This document shows positions 1 to 8,593 of a stretch of 10,700 nucleotides of DNA, in pieces (position 1 is the stretch's first letter; each line of letters begins with the position of its first letter). Origin of the DNA: Burkholderiales bacterium (GTDB taxonomy: Bacteria; Pseudomonadota; Gammaproteobacteria; Burkholderiales; Burkholderiaceae_C); contig SBFU01000177.1 in assembly GCA_006227785.1 (NCBI GenBank), positions 1 to 10,700 on the forward strand. Reading direction: 5' to 3'. The translations under genes and the position numbers were made by a program. The notes beneath the pieces are model-generated. The model was not told the origin of the DNA. It searched no databases and worked only from the letters and a program-made list of their open reading frames with translations.

Positions 1-174
1 GACCTTGTACTGTGTCTGGCTGGCATTGAAGTCCTTGGCCAGGTCGTTGACCCATTCACCCAGGGCGCCGCCCATGGAGTGCCACCATTGGATCTCCACC
101 TGGGCGTGGGCAGGAGAGATGGCCAGACCGGCCAGGGCGAGTGCGGCGGTGAGGGAGGCAAGGCGTGTGCGCAT
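1..174 (-). CDS. ugpB: UgpB, sn-glycerol-3-phosphate ABC transporter substrate-binding protein (5' part only)
   Basis: This is the periplasmic binding protein that captures sn-glycerol-3-phosphate or its diesters for the UgpAEC importer. Only the first 58 codons are present; the gene continues past the left edge. The first 24 residues form a classic Sec signal peptide: a basic MRTR start, an Ala/Leu-rich core and an SPAHA cleavage site before Gln25. The mature N-terminus reads EIQWWHSMGGALGEWVNDLA, which closely matches the start of E. coli UgpB ([20 protein letters not shown]). The start is fixed by an AAGGAG Shine-Dalgarno (180-185, - strand) five bases upstream. It is transcribed away from the oxidoreductase gene, and the shared upstream region has a Pho-box-like array, which fits the known PhoB control of ugp in enterobacteria. 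A related sugar-binding family member is the alternative, but the WHSM-GALG motif favours UgpB. Confidence 0.85.
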   Translation of the reverse strand, partial: MRTRLASLTAALALAGLAISPAHAQVEIQWWHSMGGALGEWVNDLAKDFNASQTQYKV

Positions 175-229
175 GAGAGCTCCTTTGGGGGAAGAAAAGT
201 AAGACAAGGGGCTAGGCTAAGGTCGTAAT

Positions 230-269
230 GTGACAGAAAGATTGCATACAGCTTTCGCGCACATGACAA
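230..269 (-). promoter_or_regulatory. Candidate PhoB-binding (Pho box) array upstream of ugpB
   Basis: Read on the - strand, the stretch contains TTGTCAT (263-269) and CTGTCAC (230-236). Their starts are 33 bases apart, exactly three 11-bp steps. The intermediate step at 241-247 reads ATGCAAT (4 of 7 matches to CTGTCAT), and the other is poor (2 of 7). Pho boxes are 7-bp CTGTCAT-like direct repeats spaced every 11 bp, so one perfect, one near-perfect and one partial unit are in phase. The best 18-bp box is 230-247. The array lies 56-95 bases before the ugpB start codon, and ugp genes belong to the Pho regulon in E. coli. No good -10 box is visible just downstream. The regulatory role is inferred. 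Confidence 0.45.
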
Positions 270-297
270 CAGGGGTTTCCATGAGGAGGGTGGGTAT

Positions 298-360
298 ATG
301 TTGCGCTGCGGTACCATCGACGGCTCTGCGCTTCCCGCCGGACGCCGTTGCCCCACATGA
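298..360 (+). CDS. Possible 20-aa leader peptide overlapping the oxidoreductase start
   Basis: A 21-codon ORF (including stop) starts at ATG 298, eight bases after a perfect AGGAGG (284-289). Its TGA stop (358-360) overlaps the ATG (357-359) of the next gene as ATGA, the usual arrangement for translational coupling. The 20-residue product contains Cys4, Cys18 and three arginines and resembles nothing I recognise. The downstream gene has no visible Shine-Dalgarno of its own before position 357, so ribosomes terminating here could reinitiate there. Against this, the TATATG at 295-300 could be a promoter -10, which would start the transcript inside or after this ORF. The ORF may also be chance. 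There is no codon-usage or conservation test behind it. Confidence 0.35.
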   Translation: MLRCGTIDGSALPAGRRCPT

Positions 361-3300
361 ACGCCCCCACTCCGCTTCCGCTTATTGATGCCGCCGCCAG
401 CGAGGCGCCACGGCTGCGCGAAATCCCCTACAACTACACCTCGTTCTCCGACCGGGAGATCGTGATCCGCCTGCTCGGGGAGCGCGCATGGACTCTGCTG
501 GACGGCCTGCGCGGGGAGCGGCGCACGGGACGGTCTGCCCGGATGCTGTATGAAGTCCTGGGTGACATCTGGGTGGTGCAGCGCAATCCCTATTTGCAGG
601 ACGATCTGCTGGACACGCCACGCCGGCGCCACCTGCTGGTGGAGGCGCTGCAGCACCGGCTTGGCGAGGTACAGAAGCGCCGCACACCCCAGGATGACCC
701 GGCACGCGATGCGCTGGTCGGAGAACTGCTGGAAGCGGCGCGCGCCTGTGTGACGCGTTTTGCCCGTTCGTTTGACGAAATGGGCGAATTGCGGCAGCGG
801 GCCCGGCGTGTGCTCAAGCGGCTGACGGCGGCCGACAACATCAAGTTCGACGGCCTCTCGCGTGTCTCTCATGTCACCGATGCCACCGACTGGCGCGTGG
901 AGTATCCGTTTCTGGTCCTGACCCCGGACACCGAGGCCGAGATGGCGGGTCTGGTTCAGGGCTGCATCGAGTTGGGCCTGACCATCATCCCGCGTGGTGG
1001 TGGTACCGGCTACACCGGTGGTGCCATCCCGTTGACCTGGAAGAGCGTGGTCATCAACACCGAGAAGCTGGAGGCGATGACCGAGGTCGAGCGGGTGTCG
1101 GTGCCAGGCCACGACGAGCCTCTGCCAACCGTCTGGACCGAGGCGGGCGTGGTGACTCAGAGAGTGGCAGACGCAGCCGAGCGCGCCGGCTTCGTTTTTG
1201 CGGTGGACCCCACCAGTGCCGAGGCCTCGTGCATTGGCGGCAACATTGCCATGAACGCCGGCGGCAAGAAGGCGGTGCTCTGGGGCACTGCGCTGGACAA
1301 CCTGATCAGCTGGCGCATGGTCACACCCGATGCCCAGTGGCTGGAGGTTCGGCGGCTGGACCACAACCTCGGCAAGATCCATGATGCCGAGCTGGCCACC
1401 TTCGAGCTGCAGTACTTCCAGGCCGATGGCCGCACCCTGATCCGCACCGAGCGGCTGGAAATTCCTGGCCGCACCTTCCGCAAGGAAGGGCTGGGCAAGG
1501 ATGTGACCGACAAGTTTCTCAGCGGTCTGCCCGGCATCCAGAAGGAAGGCTGCGATGGCCTCATCACCAGTGCGCGCTGGCTGGTCCACCGCATGCCGGA
1601 GCACGTGCGCACGGTCTGCCTGGAATTCTTCGGCAACCCCCGGGAGGGCGTGCCCTCGATCGTCGAAATCAAGGACTTCATGTTTGCCGAGCAGAAGCGC
1701 TCGGGCACGCTGCTGGCCGGACTGGAACACCTGGACGACCGCTACCTGAAGGCGGTCGGTTACGCCACCAAGAGCAAGAAGGGCAACGGGGGCCTGCCCA
1801 AGATGGTGCTGATCGGCGACATCGTGGGTGATGATGCCGATGCGGTGGCGCGCGCGACCAGTGAGGTCATCCGCATCGCCAATTCGCGCAGTGGTGAAGG
1901 CTTTGTGGCCATCAGCCCGGAAGCGCGCAAGAAATTCTGGCTAGACCGCAAGCGCACGGCTGCCATCTCCAAGCACACCAACGCCTTCAAGATCAACGAG
2001 GATGTGGTGATTCCCCTGCCCCGCATGGGTGAGTACACACTGGGCATCGAGCGCATCAACATCGAGCTGTCCCTGCGCAACAAGATCCGGCTCTGCGACG
2101 ACCTGCAGGCCTTTTTCTCCAAGGGCAATCTGCCGCTGGGCAAGACCGACGATGCCAGCGAGATTCCCAGCGCCGAGCTGCTGGAGGATCGTGTACAGCA
2201 GGCGCTGGCGCTGGTTGTCGAGGTGCGTGGTCTGTGGAGCGACTGGCTGCGGGATGTCGATGCGCTGTTTCCCCAGCTGCAGGACCATACGCTGCGCGCG
2301 AGCTGGAAGACCCAGCTGCGCGCGCCGTTGCAACAGATCTTTTCGGGCGGTTCCTTCGGTCCCATCCTGGCGGAGTGCAATGCCATCCACAAGCGTGTCC
2401 TGAAGGGGCGCGTCTGGGTGGCTTTGCACATGCACGCCGGTGACGGCAACGTGCACACCAATATTCCGGTCAACAGCGACGACTACGAGATGCTGCAAAC
2501 CGCGCACGAAGCGGTCGCGCGCATCATGACGCTGGCGCGCAGCCTCGATGGCGTGATTTCGGGCGAGCACGGCATTGGCATCACCAAGCTGGAGTTTCTG
2601 TCTGAGGATGAGTTGGCGCCCTTTGCCCGCTACAAGGCCCAGGTGGACCCCCAGGGGCGCTTCAACAAGGGCAAGCTGCTGCGCCATGTGGAGCAGATGC
2701 CGGCCCTGGCGCAGGACGCCAATCTCCGCCGGGCCGACCTGTCGCACGCCTACACGCCCAGCTTCGGGCTGATGGGGCACGAATCCCTGATCATGCAGCA
2801 GAGCGATATCGGTGCCATCGCCGACTCGGTCAAGGACTGCTTGCGCTGCGGCAAGTGCAAGCCGGTCTGTGCCACCCATGTGCCGCGCGCCAACCTGCTC
2901 TACAGTCCGCGCAACAAGATCCTGGCCACTTCCTTGCTGATCGAGGCCTTCCTGTATGAGGAGCAGACCCGCCGGGGCATCAGCGTGAAGCACTGGCACG
3001 AGTTCGAAGACGTGGCCGATCATTGCACGGTCTGCCACAAGTGCTACACCCCGTGCCCGGTCAAGATCGACTTCGGCGATGTGACCATGAACATGCGCAA
3101 TCTGCTGCGCAAGATGGGCCAGAAGAGCTTCCGGCCCGGTAATGCGGCCGCCATGTTTTTCCTGAACGCCACGCGACCCGAGACCATCAAGCTCATGCGC
3201 ACGGCCATGGTTGACGTCGGGTTCAAGGCCCAGCGGCTGGCCAACGAACTGCTGCAGCGTCTCGCCCGCAAGCAGACATCCGCGCCGCCGGCCACCCTGG

Positions 3301-4253
3301 GGCCGGCGCCGGTCAAGGAGCAGGTGATCCACTTCATCAACAAGAAGATGCCAGGAGGGTTGCCCAAGAAGACCGCCCGTGCGCTGCTGGACATCGAAGA
3401 CAAGGACTACGTCCCCATCATCCGCAACCCGCAGGCCACCACATCCGAAACCGAAGCGGTGTTCTACTTTCCTGGCTGTGGATCGGAGCGTCTGTTCAGC
3501 CAGGTGGGGCTGGCCACCCAGGCCATGCTCTGGCACGCGGGTGTGCAGACGGTGCTGCCGCCGGGCTATCTGTGTTGCGGCTATCCGCAACGGGGCTCCG
3601 GGCAGTTCGACAAGGCCGAGAAAATCATCACCGACAACCGGGTGCTGTTCCATCGGGTGGCCAACACCCTGAATTACCTGGACATCAAAACCGTGGTGGT
3701 CAGCTGCGGTACCTGCTACGACCAGTTGCAGGGCTACGAGTTTGACAAGATCTTCCCGGGTTGCCGCATCGTGGACATTCACGAATACCTGCTGGAAAAG
3801 GGCATCACGCTGCCGAAGGGTCAGGGCGGTTTCCTCTACCACGACCCCTGCCACAGCCCGATGAAGCTGCAGGAACCCATGAAGACCGTGAAGGCGCTGG
3901 TGGGCGAAGGGGTCCTGGAGAGCAAGCGATGCTGCGGTGAATCGGGCACGCTGGGGGTGACGCGGCCTGACATCTCGACGCAGATCCGCTTCCGCAAGGA
4001 GGAGGAAATCCGCCAGGGTGAGGCGGCCTTGCGCGCGTCCGGGGCCGTCGCGCCCAATGCGAACGTCAAGATCCTGACATCCTGCCCGAGCTGCCTGCAA
4101 GGGCTCACCCGTTATGGCGACGACCTGAGCAACGGCCTGCTGGAGGCCGACTACATCGTGGTCGAGATGGCGCGGCAGATCCTGGGCGAGAACTGGTTGC
4201 CGACCTATGTGGAACAGGCCAACCAGGGTGGTATCGAGCGCGTGCTGGTTTGA
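357..4253 (+). CDS. DUF3683 FAD-linked oxidase with Fe-S and CCG domains (probable D-2-hydroxyacid dehydrogenase)
   Basis: A 1298-residue fused flavin and iron-sulfur dehydrogenase. Domain order: an N-terminal DUF3683 region (about 15-180); a VAO-type FAD-binding domain with [11 protein letters not shown] (212-222) and [12 protein letters not shown] in the segment following Asp284; a FAD-oxidase C-terminal domain with [10 protein letters not shown] (691-700) and GEHGIG (736-741); two 4Fe-4S motifs (Cys828/831/834/838 and Cys890/893/896/900); and two CCG domains (Cys1041, 1073-1074, 1117, 1120; then Cys1165, 1192-1193, 1243, 1246). His693, His700, Glu737 and His738 match the metal and catalytic residues of D-2-hydroxyglutarate/D-lactate dehydrogenases, so oxidation of a D-2-hydroxyacid with transfer to quinone or cytochrome is likely. 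The substrate cannot be read. E. coli YdiJ has a similar layout but is shorter (about 1018 aa). ATG 357 is preferred over TTG 348. No Shine-Dalgarno is visible, but the start overlaps the end of the possible leader ORF. Confidence 0.9.
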   Translation: MNAPTPLPLIDAAASEAPRLREIPYNYTSFSDREIVIRLLGERAWTLLDGLRGERRTGRSARMLYEVLGDIWVVQRNPYLQDDLLDTPRRRHLLVEALQHRLGEVQKRRTPQDDPARDALVGELLEAARACVTRFARSFDEMGELRQRARRVLKRLTAADNIKFDGLSRVSHVTDATDWRVEYPFLVLTPDTEAEMAGLVQGCIELGLTIIPRGGGTGYTGGAIPLTWKSVVINTEKLEAMTEVERVSVPGHDEPLPTVWTEAGVVTQRVADAAERAGFVFAVDPTSAEASCIGGNIAMNAGGKKAVLWGTALDNLISWRMVTPDAQWLEVRRLDHNLGKIHDAELATFELQYFQADGRTLIRTERLEIPGRTFRKEGLGKDVTDKFLSGLPGIQKEGCDGLITSARWLVHRMPEHVRTVCLEFFGNPREGVPSIVEIKDFMFAEQKRSGTLLAGLEHLDDRYLKAVGYATKSKKGNGGLPKMVLIGDIVGDDADAVARATSEVIRIANSRSGEGFVAISPEARKKFWLDRKRTAAISKHTNAFKINEDVVIPLPRMGEYTLGIERINIELSLRNKIRLCDDLQAFFSKGNLPLGKTDDASEIPSAELLEDRVQQALALVVEVRGLWSDWLRDVDALFPQLQDHTLRASWKTQLRAPLQQIFSGGSFGPILAECNAIHKRVLKGRVWVALHMHAGDGNVHTNIPVNSDDYEMLQTAHEAVARIMTLARSLDGVISGEHGIGITKLEFLSEDELAPFARYKAQVDPQGRFNKGKLLRHVEQMPALAQDANLRRADLSHAYTPSFGLMGHESLIMQQSDIGAIADSVKDCLRCGKCKPVCATHVPRANLLYSPRNKILATSLLIEAFLYEEQTRRGISVKHWHEFEDVADHCTVCHKCYTPCPVKIDFGDVTMNMRNLLRKMGQKSFRPGNAAAMFFLNATRPETIKLMRTAMVDVGFKAQRLANELLQRLARKQTSAPPATLGPAPVKEQVIHFINKKMPGGLPKKTARALLDIEDKDYVPIIRNPQATTSETEAVFYFPGCGSERLFSQVGLATQAMLWHAGVQTVLPPGYLCCGYPQRGSGQFDKAEKIITDNRVLFHRVANTLNYLDIKTVVVSCGTCYDQLQGYEFDKIFPGCRIVDIHEYLLEKGITLPKGQGGFLYHDPCHSPMKLQEPMKTVKALVGEGVLESKRCCGESGTLGVTRPDISTQIRFRKEEEIRQGEAALRASGAVAPNANVKILTSCPSCLQGLTRYGDDLSNGLLEADYIVVEMARQILGENWLPTYVEQANQGGIERVLV

Positions 4254-4256
4254 TCC

Positions 4257-4262
4257 AAGGAG
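4257..4262 (+). promoter_or_regulatory. Shine-Dalgarno AAGGAG that sets the DUF971 start
   Basis: AAGGAG lies eight bases before ATG 4271. The frame could be extended back to a TTG at 4250, which overlaps the preceding stop codon. However, the position of this ribosome binding site inside that extension argues for ATG 4271 as the true start. Confidence 0.8.
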
Positions 4263-4270
4263 ACTGGAAG

Positions 4271-4684
4271 ATGGCAGGACTGGAAAAAGACACCCCGACA
4301 CCGGTGGACATCACCGTGCACAGCGCGTCCCGCGTGCTGGAGATCGCATTCTCGGACGGCCGCACGTTTCGCCTTCCGTTCGAGCTGATGCGTGTCTACT
4401 CGCCATCAGCCGAGGTGCAGGGTCATGGCCCTGGGCAGGAGGTGCTGCAAACCGGCAAGCGCGATGTCGGCATCGTCGAACTGGAGGCGGTGGGCAACTA
4501 CGCGGTGCAGCCGACGTTCAGCGACGGACACGTCTCCGGCATTTTTTCCTGGGACTATCTTTACTTCCTCGGCGCCCGGCAGGAGGAATTGTGGGCCGAA
4601 TACAACGCCCGTCTGCTGGCTGCGGGGGTGGATCGTGACGCACCCATGGTGCCGAAGGCCGGGAGTGCCTGCGGCAGCCATTGA
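4271..4684 (+). CDS. DUF971 (gamma-butyrobetaine hydroxylase-like N-terminal domain) protein
   Basis: A small 137-residue protein that is essentially one DUF971/GBBH-like N-terminal domain. The domain runs from about residue 12 (ITVHSASRVLEIAFSDG) through PFELMRVYSPSAEVQGHGPGQ to SWDYLYFLG near 100. In gamma-butyrobetaine hydroxylase this fold binds zinc through a cluster of cysteines. Here the matching segment reads SPSAEVQGH with no cysteine, and the only cysteine lies near the C-terminus (SACGSH). Loss of the zinc site seems normal in the betaproteobacterial form, as far as I recall. It starts 17 bp after the oxidoreductase stop and ends 17 bp before ubiE, so co-translation is likely. DUF971 is also the C-terminal domain of HCF101, a chloroplast Fe-S scaffold. 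That suggests, as inference, an Fe-S role beside the cluster-rich enzyme upstream. The biochemical function is unknown. Confidence 0.85.
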   Translation: MAGLEKDTPTPVDITVHSASRVLEIAFSDGRTFRLPFELMRVYSPSAEVQGHGPGQEVLQTGKRDVGIVELEAVGNYAVQPTFSDGHVSGIFSWDYLYFLGARQEELWAEYNARLLAAGVDRDAPMVPKAGSACGSH

Positions 4685-4701
4685 AGGCGTAGGATTGCTG
4701 C

Positions 4702-5436
4702 ATGGGCCAGACACACTTCGGATTCAGGACAGTTGACGAGCGCGAAAAAGCGCAGCGCGTGCGCAGCGTTTTTGACTCGGTAGCGCCCAAGTACGACCTG
4801 ATGAACGACCTGATGTCGGCAGGTCTGCACCGGGTCTGGAAGCGCTATACCCTGACGGTGGCCCAGGCGCAGCCCGGGCATCAGGTGCTTGACATTGCCG
4901 GAGGCACCGGCGACCTGTCACTGGGCTTCTCGCGCCAGGTCGGCCCCACCGGCATGGTCGTGCACACCGACATCAACGAGGCCATGCTGCGTGAGGGCCG
5001 CGACCGCCTGCTCAATGAGGGCGTGGTCCTCGACTCCATGGTCTGTGATGCCGAAAAGCTCCCGTTTGCCGAGGGCAGTTTCGACATCGTCTCGGTGGCC
5101 TTCGGCTTGCGCAACATGACCCACAAGGACCAGGCTCTGGCCGAGATGCACCGGGTGCTGCGACCGGGTGGAAAGCTGCTTGTGCTGGAGTTCTCCAAGG
5201 TGGCCAAGCCCCTTGAAAAGGCGTATGACTGGTACTCCTTCAGCGTGCTGCCCCGACTGGGTCGCTGGGTGGCCGGTGACGCGGACAGTTACCGCTATCT
5301 GGCGGAATCCATCCGTATGCACCCCGGCCAGGAAGAACTGCGTCAAATGATGAAACAGGCCGGGTTTGGGCATGTCGATGTGCACAACCTGACCGGTGGT
5401 GTGGTGGCGCTGCATCTGGGGATCAAGTGCCAGTAA
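4702..5436 (+). CDS. ubiE: UbiE, ubiquinone/menaquinone C-methyltransferase
   Basis: This is the SAM-dependent C-methyltransferase of ubiquinone synthesis (2-polyprenyl-6-methoxy-1,4-benzoquinol to its 5-methyl form). It also methylates demethylmenaquinone where that quinone exists. The 244-residue length is normal for the family. Family signature 1 is YDLMNDLMS...H..W (31-46). The SAM-binding loop is LDIAGGTGD (63-71), with the acidic residue Asp90 ending the second strand. FGLRN (134-138) and signature 2, [15 protein letters not shown] (151-165), follow, and the C-terminus ends in the typical [12 protein letters not shown] 4702 follows an AGGA at 4691-4694. It is the first recognised gene of the quinone module and is probably transcribed with the two upstream genes, given the 17-bp gaps. 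A 66-bp gap separates it from the Tim44-like gene. Confidence 0.97.
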   Translation: MGQTHFGFRTVDEREKAQRVRSVFDSVAPKYDLMNDLMSAGLHRVWKRYTLTVAQAQPGHQVLDIAGGTGDLSLGFSRQVGPTGMVVHTDINEAMLREGRDRLLNEGVVLDSMVCDAEKLPFAEGSFDIVSVAFGLRNMTHKDQALAEMHRVLRPGGKLLVLEFSKVAKPLEKAYDWYSFSVLPRLGRWVAGDADSYRYLAESIRMHPGQEELRQMMKQAGFGHVDVHNLTGGVVALHLGIKCQ

Positions 5437-5502
5437 AGCAGGTTCTCAGGCTCAAGCGATGGCAGGAACCGCCGATGCAACAGGCGGACATGGGAGACAG
5501 GG

Positions 5503-6255
5503 ATGATTCGGGTTCTGGTTATCGTGGGGTGTTGGTCGCTGGTGTCGTCACCGGCGGTGCTGGCTGCCAATGAGAGCGGCGAGCATCCAGGTGCCGGCCT
5601 GGCCCCGTGGCTGGTCACCGCTGTTCTGGTGGCAGCCTTGGTGCTGTTTGGGGCCTGGCGACTTACCCGTCGCGCGGCGACAGATGAGCCGGGCGCGCGG
5701 GAATTTGCCCACAGCGGCCACTCCCAGTTCGACCCTGCGATCCCGCGCCAGTACAGCCCGCTGAATGTGGGCAATGACGCCTCCGCACGCCCGTGGGAGC
5801 AACAGGGCAGCGTCGAACTGCCTGCAGCAGACGAGCAGACGGTCCTGCCGGCTGCGTACGGTGCGAGAGTCCCCGAAGGTTTCGATGCCGAGGCCTTCCT
5901 GCGGGACTCCAAGGCCAACTTCATCGGACTTCAGGCAGCCTGGGACCAGGCCGATATTCCGACGCTGCGGGCCATGATGACCGAGGGGATGCTCTCGGAA
6001 ATCCAGTTGCAGCTGACCGAGCGCGAGCGCGCCGGCCAGCATGCCGATGGCCGCTCTGAGGTCATCGTGATCGACGCACAGCTGCTGGGGATCGAAGAAC
6101 TCACCGATCGCTACACGGCCAGTGTCGAGTTTTCGGGGCTGATGCGCGAAGGCAGTGGCGCAGGACCCAATCCGTTTCGAGAGCTGTGGAACATCACCCG
6201 CCTCAAGGCCGATGGTGGTCGTTGGCAGGTGGCGGGTGTTCAGGCGCTGCAGTAG
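5503..6255 (+). CDS. Membrane-anchored Tim44-like domain protein
   Basis: A 250-residue protein with two hydrophobic segments at the N-terminus. Residues 1-21 look like a signal sequence (SSPAVLA then A-N). A second stretch at about 34-54 (PWLVTAVLVAALVLFGAWRL) is followed by Arg-Arg, fitting one membrane anchor. A linker of about 70 residues, rich in Pro, Ala and Gln, leads to a C-terminal Tim44-like (NTF2-fold) domain at about 127-250. This has the usual FDAEAFLRDSKANFIGLQAA start and RELWNITR...GRWQVAGVQAL end. In mitochondria Tim44 tethers the import motor to cardiolipin membranes; bacterial versions have no settled role. The start is supported by GGGAG (5492-5496) six bases upstream. It sits inside the ubiE-ubiJ-ubiB group, so a link to the quinone biosynthetic complex is plausible but only inferred. 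Confidence 0.85.
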   Translation: MIRVLVIVGCWSLVSSPAVLAANESGEHPGAGLAPWLVTAVLVAALVLFGAWRLTRRAATDEPGAREFAHSGHSQFDPAIPRQYSPLNVGNDASARPWEQQGSVELPAADEQTVLPAAYGARVPEGFDAEAFLRDSKANFIGLQAAWDQADIPTLRAMMTEGMLSEIQLQLTERERAGQHADGRSEVIVIDAQLLGIEELTDRYTASVEFSGLMREGSGAGPNPFRELWNITRLKADGGRWQVAGVQALQ

Positions 6256-6348
6256 AGACAGCGCTCGAGACCCCTGGCGTGGTCGTCTCCGGGCTGCACG
6301 GCCGGTGATTGCGGTGCGGCCATCGTTTATCCGTCAGAATCGGGGGTC

Positions 6349-6957
6349 ATGAAGACCGCCTCGCACGATTCCTCCCCGTCGTCCGCCAGCCAGGGCGTGA
6401 CCGGCTTGCTCCACAACATGCTCAAGGGTTTGCAGCCGCCCGATTGGGTGGTGGACGAGCTGCAGAACAGGGTGGTCCTTTTCCTCAACCATGTGCTGGG
6501 TCAGGAAGCGCAGGCACAGGACCGCCTGCGGCGCCAGAAGGGCAAGTGCGTCCGCGTACAGTGGGGTGACTTCCACCTGACACTGGCGCCTACACCAGCG
6601 GGCCTGCTGGAGCGTGTCAGCCCTGCCACCGCGCCGGACCTGGCCGTGACCGTGTCCCAGACCTCGCCGCTGGCCCTGGCGCAGACCATGCTGGCGGGCG
6701 ACAAACCGGCGGTGGACATCCGCGGTGATGTCCAGCTGGCGGCCGAAGTGGCCTGGCTGGTCGACAACCTGCGCTGGGATCTGGAGGAAGATCTGTCGCG
6801 ACTGGTTGGTGACGCGCCGGCCCACGCACTGGCTCGGATGGGGCGTACGCTGGTTGCCGCTTTGCGAGGCTTTCTGGGTCAGGCCGCCAGTCGTTTTGCT
6901 GGCCGGGCGCCCTCCCCATCCGCAGAGACGGAGTCCGGTCGCGGGCCCCAGGGCTGA
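6349..6957 (+). CDS. ubiJ: UbiJ, ubiquinone biosynthesis accessory factor (SCP2 domain)
   Basis: UbiJ is a non-enzymatic factor of the soluble Ubi complex. Its SCP2-type lipid-binding domain is thought to hold the hydrophobic ubiquinone intermediates. The 202-residue length agrees with the family (about 200). Residues 36-136 fit the SCP2 fold, and the segment [20 protein letters not shown] followed by [12 protein letters not shown] (124-154) is characteristic of UbiJ. A Ser-rich N-terminus and a polar C-terminal tail (185-202) look disordered. It ends eight bases before the ubiB start, and ubiE-ubiJ-ubiB is the order seen in E. coli, which strongly supports the call. The start at ATG 6349 has only a G-rich stretch (6341-6345) as a ribosome site, so the exact start is less certain than the identity. 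Confidence 0.92.
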   Translation: MKTASHDSSPSSASQGVTGLLHNMLKGLQPPDWVVDELQNRVVLFLNHVLGQEAQAQDRLRRQKGKCVRVQWGDFHLTLAPTPAGLLERVSPATAPDLAVTVSQTSPLALAQTMLAGDKPAVDIRGDVQLAAEVAWLVDNLRWDLEEDLSRLVGDAPAHALARMGRTLVAALRGFLGQAASRFAGRAPSPSAETESGRGPQG

Positions 6958-6965
6958 GGCGACGC

Positions 6966-8534
6966 ATGTTGCGGCGTCTGTTCAGAGGGGTGTTCATTGT
7001 CTGGGTGGTGCTCAGACACGGGCTGGACGAGCTGGTGCTTTCCAGCTTCCAGCACCCATGGTTGCGACGGCTCACTCGCCTGATTTCGCTGGGGCGCAAG
7101 CTCGACGCACCGCGCGGCCAGCGACTGCGCGAGGCGCTGGAGCGGCTGGGCCCCATTTTTGTGAAGTTCGGACAGGTCCTGTCCACCCGGCGTGACCTGC
7201 TGCCACCGGACATTGCCGACGAGCTGGCCCGCCTGCAGGACCGGGTGCCGCCATTTTCCAGCGAGGTGGCGGTTCGCACCATCGAACGCGCCTTCGGCAA
7301 ACCCCTGGATGCCGTGTTCAGTCACTTCGATCAGGTGCCGGTGGCCAGCGCCTCCATCGCCCAGGTCCATTTCGCCACGCTGCGGGGTGGCCGGCATGGT
7401 GGCCGTGAGGTGGCGGTCAAGGTGTTGCGCCCGAACATGCTGCCGGTGATCGAGAAGGACCTCAGCCTCATGCGCATGATGGCCGGCTGGGTGGAAACGC
7501 TGTCTGCCGATGGCAAGCGCCTCAAGCCGCGGGAAGTGGTGGCCGAGTTCGACAAGTACCTGCACGACGAACTCGACTTGCTGCGAGAGGCGGCCAACGC
7601 GGCCCAGTTGCGGCGCAACATGGCCGGGCTGGACCTGGTGCTGATTCCGGAGATGCTCTGGGACTACTGCCACACCGAGGTCATGGTGATGGAGCGCATG
7701 CACGGTGTTCCCATCAACCGGGTGGACGAGCTGCGCCGCCATGGAGTCGACATTCCCCGGCTCGCCCGGGACGGTGTGACCATCTTCTTTACCCAGGTGT
7801 TCCGGGACGGCTTCTTTCACGCCGACATGCACCCGGGCAACATCCAGGTCAGCGTCGACCCGGCCACGTTCGGACGCTACATCTCGCTGGATTTCGGTAT
7901 CGTTGGCACCCTCACCGAGTTCGACAAGGAATACCTGGCTCAGAACTTCACGGCCTTTTTCCGACGTGACTACAAGCGGGTGGCGGAGCTGCACGTCGAA
8001 TCGGGCTGGGTGCCTGCCGAAACCCGAATCGACGAACTGGAGTCGGCGATCCGGGCGGTCTGCGAGCCTTATTTCGACCGTCCCCTGAAGGAAATCTCGC
8101 TCGGGATGGTGCTGATGCGGCTGTTCCAGACCTCGCGCCGTTTCCATGTCGAGATCCAGCCCCAGCTGGTGTTGCTTCAGAAGACACTGCTCAACATTGA
8201 AGGGCTGGGCCGCGACCTCGACCCCGAACTGGATCTGTGGAACACGGCCAAGCCTTTTCTCGAAAAGTGGATGATGGAGCAGGTTGGACCGCAGAAGCTG
8301 TTGCAGCAGCTCAAGGACGAGGCCCCCCAGTACGCCAAGCTCCTGCCGGCTCTGCCGCGCCTGCTGCACGATTACCTGCGACAACGGCCAGATCCATCGC
8401 ATGCAGACCTGCAGGAGCTGATTCGCGAGCAGCGCCGGACCAACCGGTTGCTGCAGGCCCTGTTCTATGGTGGCCTTGGATTTGTCCTGGGCCTGATTGC
8501 CATGCAGGTGCTGGTCCGTATCCGGGTCTGGTGA
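6966..8534 (+). CDS. ubiB: UbiB, atypical ABC1/ADCK-family kinase-like protein for ubiquinone synthesis
   Basis: UbiB is a membrane-associated, kinase-like ATPase needed for ubiquinone synthesis, homologous to COQ8/ADCK3. The 522-residue protein has all family hallmarks: the KxGQ motif KFGQ (67-70), the Ala-rich nucleotide loop ASASIAQ (127-133) that replaces the Gly-rich loop of ordinary kinases, VAVKVLRP with Lys152, the ELD motif (202-204), the catalytic loop HADMHPGN (285-292) and DFG (309-311). A hydrophobic C-terminal segment (about 497-518) followed by basic residues is the usual membrane anchor. The length is close to the E. coli protein (about 546). Eight bases separate it from ubiJ, so the two are probably translated from one message. 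A GC-rich hairpin 26 bp after its stop may mark the end of the unit. Confidence 0.97.
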   Translation: MLRRLFRGVFIVWVVLRHGLDELVLSSFQHPWLRRLTRLISLGRKLDAPRGQRLREALERLGPIFVKFGQVLSTRRDLLPPDIADELARLQDRVPPFSSEVAVRTIERAFGKPLDAVFSHFDQVPVASASIAQVHFATLRGGRHGGREVAVKVLRPNMLPVIEKDLSLMRMMAGWVETLSADGKRLKPREVVAEFDKYLHDELDLLREAANAAQLRRNMAGLDLVLIPEMLWDYCHTEVMVMERMHGVPINRVDELRRHGVDIPRLARDGVTIFFTQVFRDGFFHADMHPGNIQVSVDPATFGRYISLDFGIVGTLTEFDKEYLAQNFTAFFRRDYKRVAELHVESGWVPAETRIDELESAIRAVCEPYFDRPLKEISLGMVLMRLFQTSRRFHVEIQPQLVLLQKTLLNIEGLGRDLDPELDLWNTAKPFLEKWMMEQVGPQKLLQQLKDEAPQYAKLLPALPRLLHDYLRQRPDPSHADLQELIREQRRTNRLLQALFYGGLGFVLGLIAMQVLVRIRVW

Positions 8535-8560
8535 CCCGTCCCCGGATCCGGCTTGGGCCT

Positions 8561-8579
8561 GCCGCTGGAAAACAGCGGC
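8561..8579 (+). terminator. GC-rich hairpin after ubiB, possible terminator
   Basis: GCCGCTG (8561-8567) and CAGCGGC (8573-8579) form a perfect 7-bp stem with a five-base GAAAA loop. It begins 26 bp after the ubiB stop, in the gap before the next unit. It is followed by TTGTGG rather than a run of T, so it is not a canonical intrinsic terminator. It may be a weak or factor-assisted end signal, or a stabilising 3' structure. Its right arm also falls in the -35 region of the candidate promoter at 8594. Confidence 0.35.
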
Positions 8580-8593
8580 TTGTGGCCTCAATT

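Noticed and set aside
5..202. 65-codon + strand ORF at the left edge
   Set aside because: It is antisense to the signal peptide and mature start of UgpB, which are clearly recognisable on the - strand.
295..300. TATATG as a -10 box for the oxidoreductase gene
   Set aside because: No -35-like sequence lies 16-18 bp upstream, and it overlaps the ATG of the possible leader ORF. Kept only as a caveat to that ORF.
1941..4301. 786-codon open frame on the - strand opposite the oxidoreductase gene
   Set aside because: It lies antisense to a gene with clear domains and motifs, and its translation shows no recognisable family. Long antisense frames are expected in high-GC coding DNA.
5469..5487. CCGCC/GGCGG dyad in the gap after ubiE
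   Set aside because: It is only a 5-bp stem with a nine-base loop and no T run. Such dyads are common by chance at this GC content.
5459..5506. 15-codon ORF ending in ATGA over the Tim44-like gene start
   Set aside because: It resembles the leader ORF before the oxidoreductase, but it has no convincing ribosome site of its own, and the Tim44-like gene has its own GGGAG. Probably chance.
6309..6340. TTGCGG and CAGAAT as a promoter before ubiJ
   Set aside because: The spacing is 20 bp and CAGAAT is a weak -10. Not strong enough to list, though the 93-bp gap could hold a promoter.
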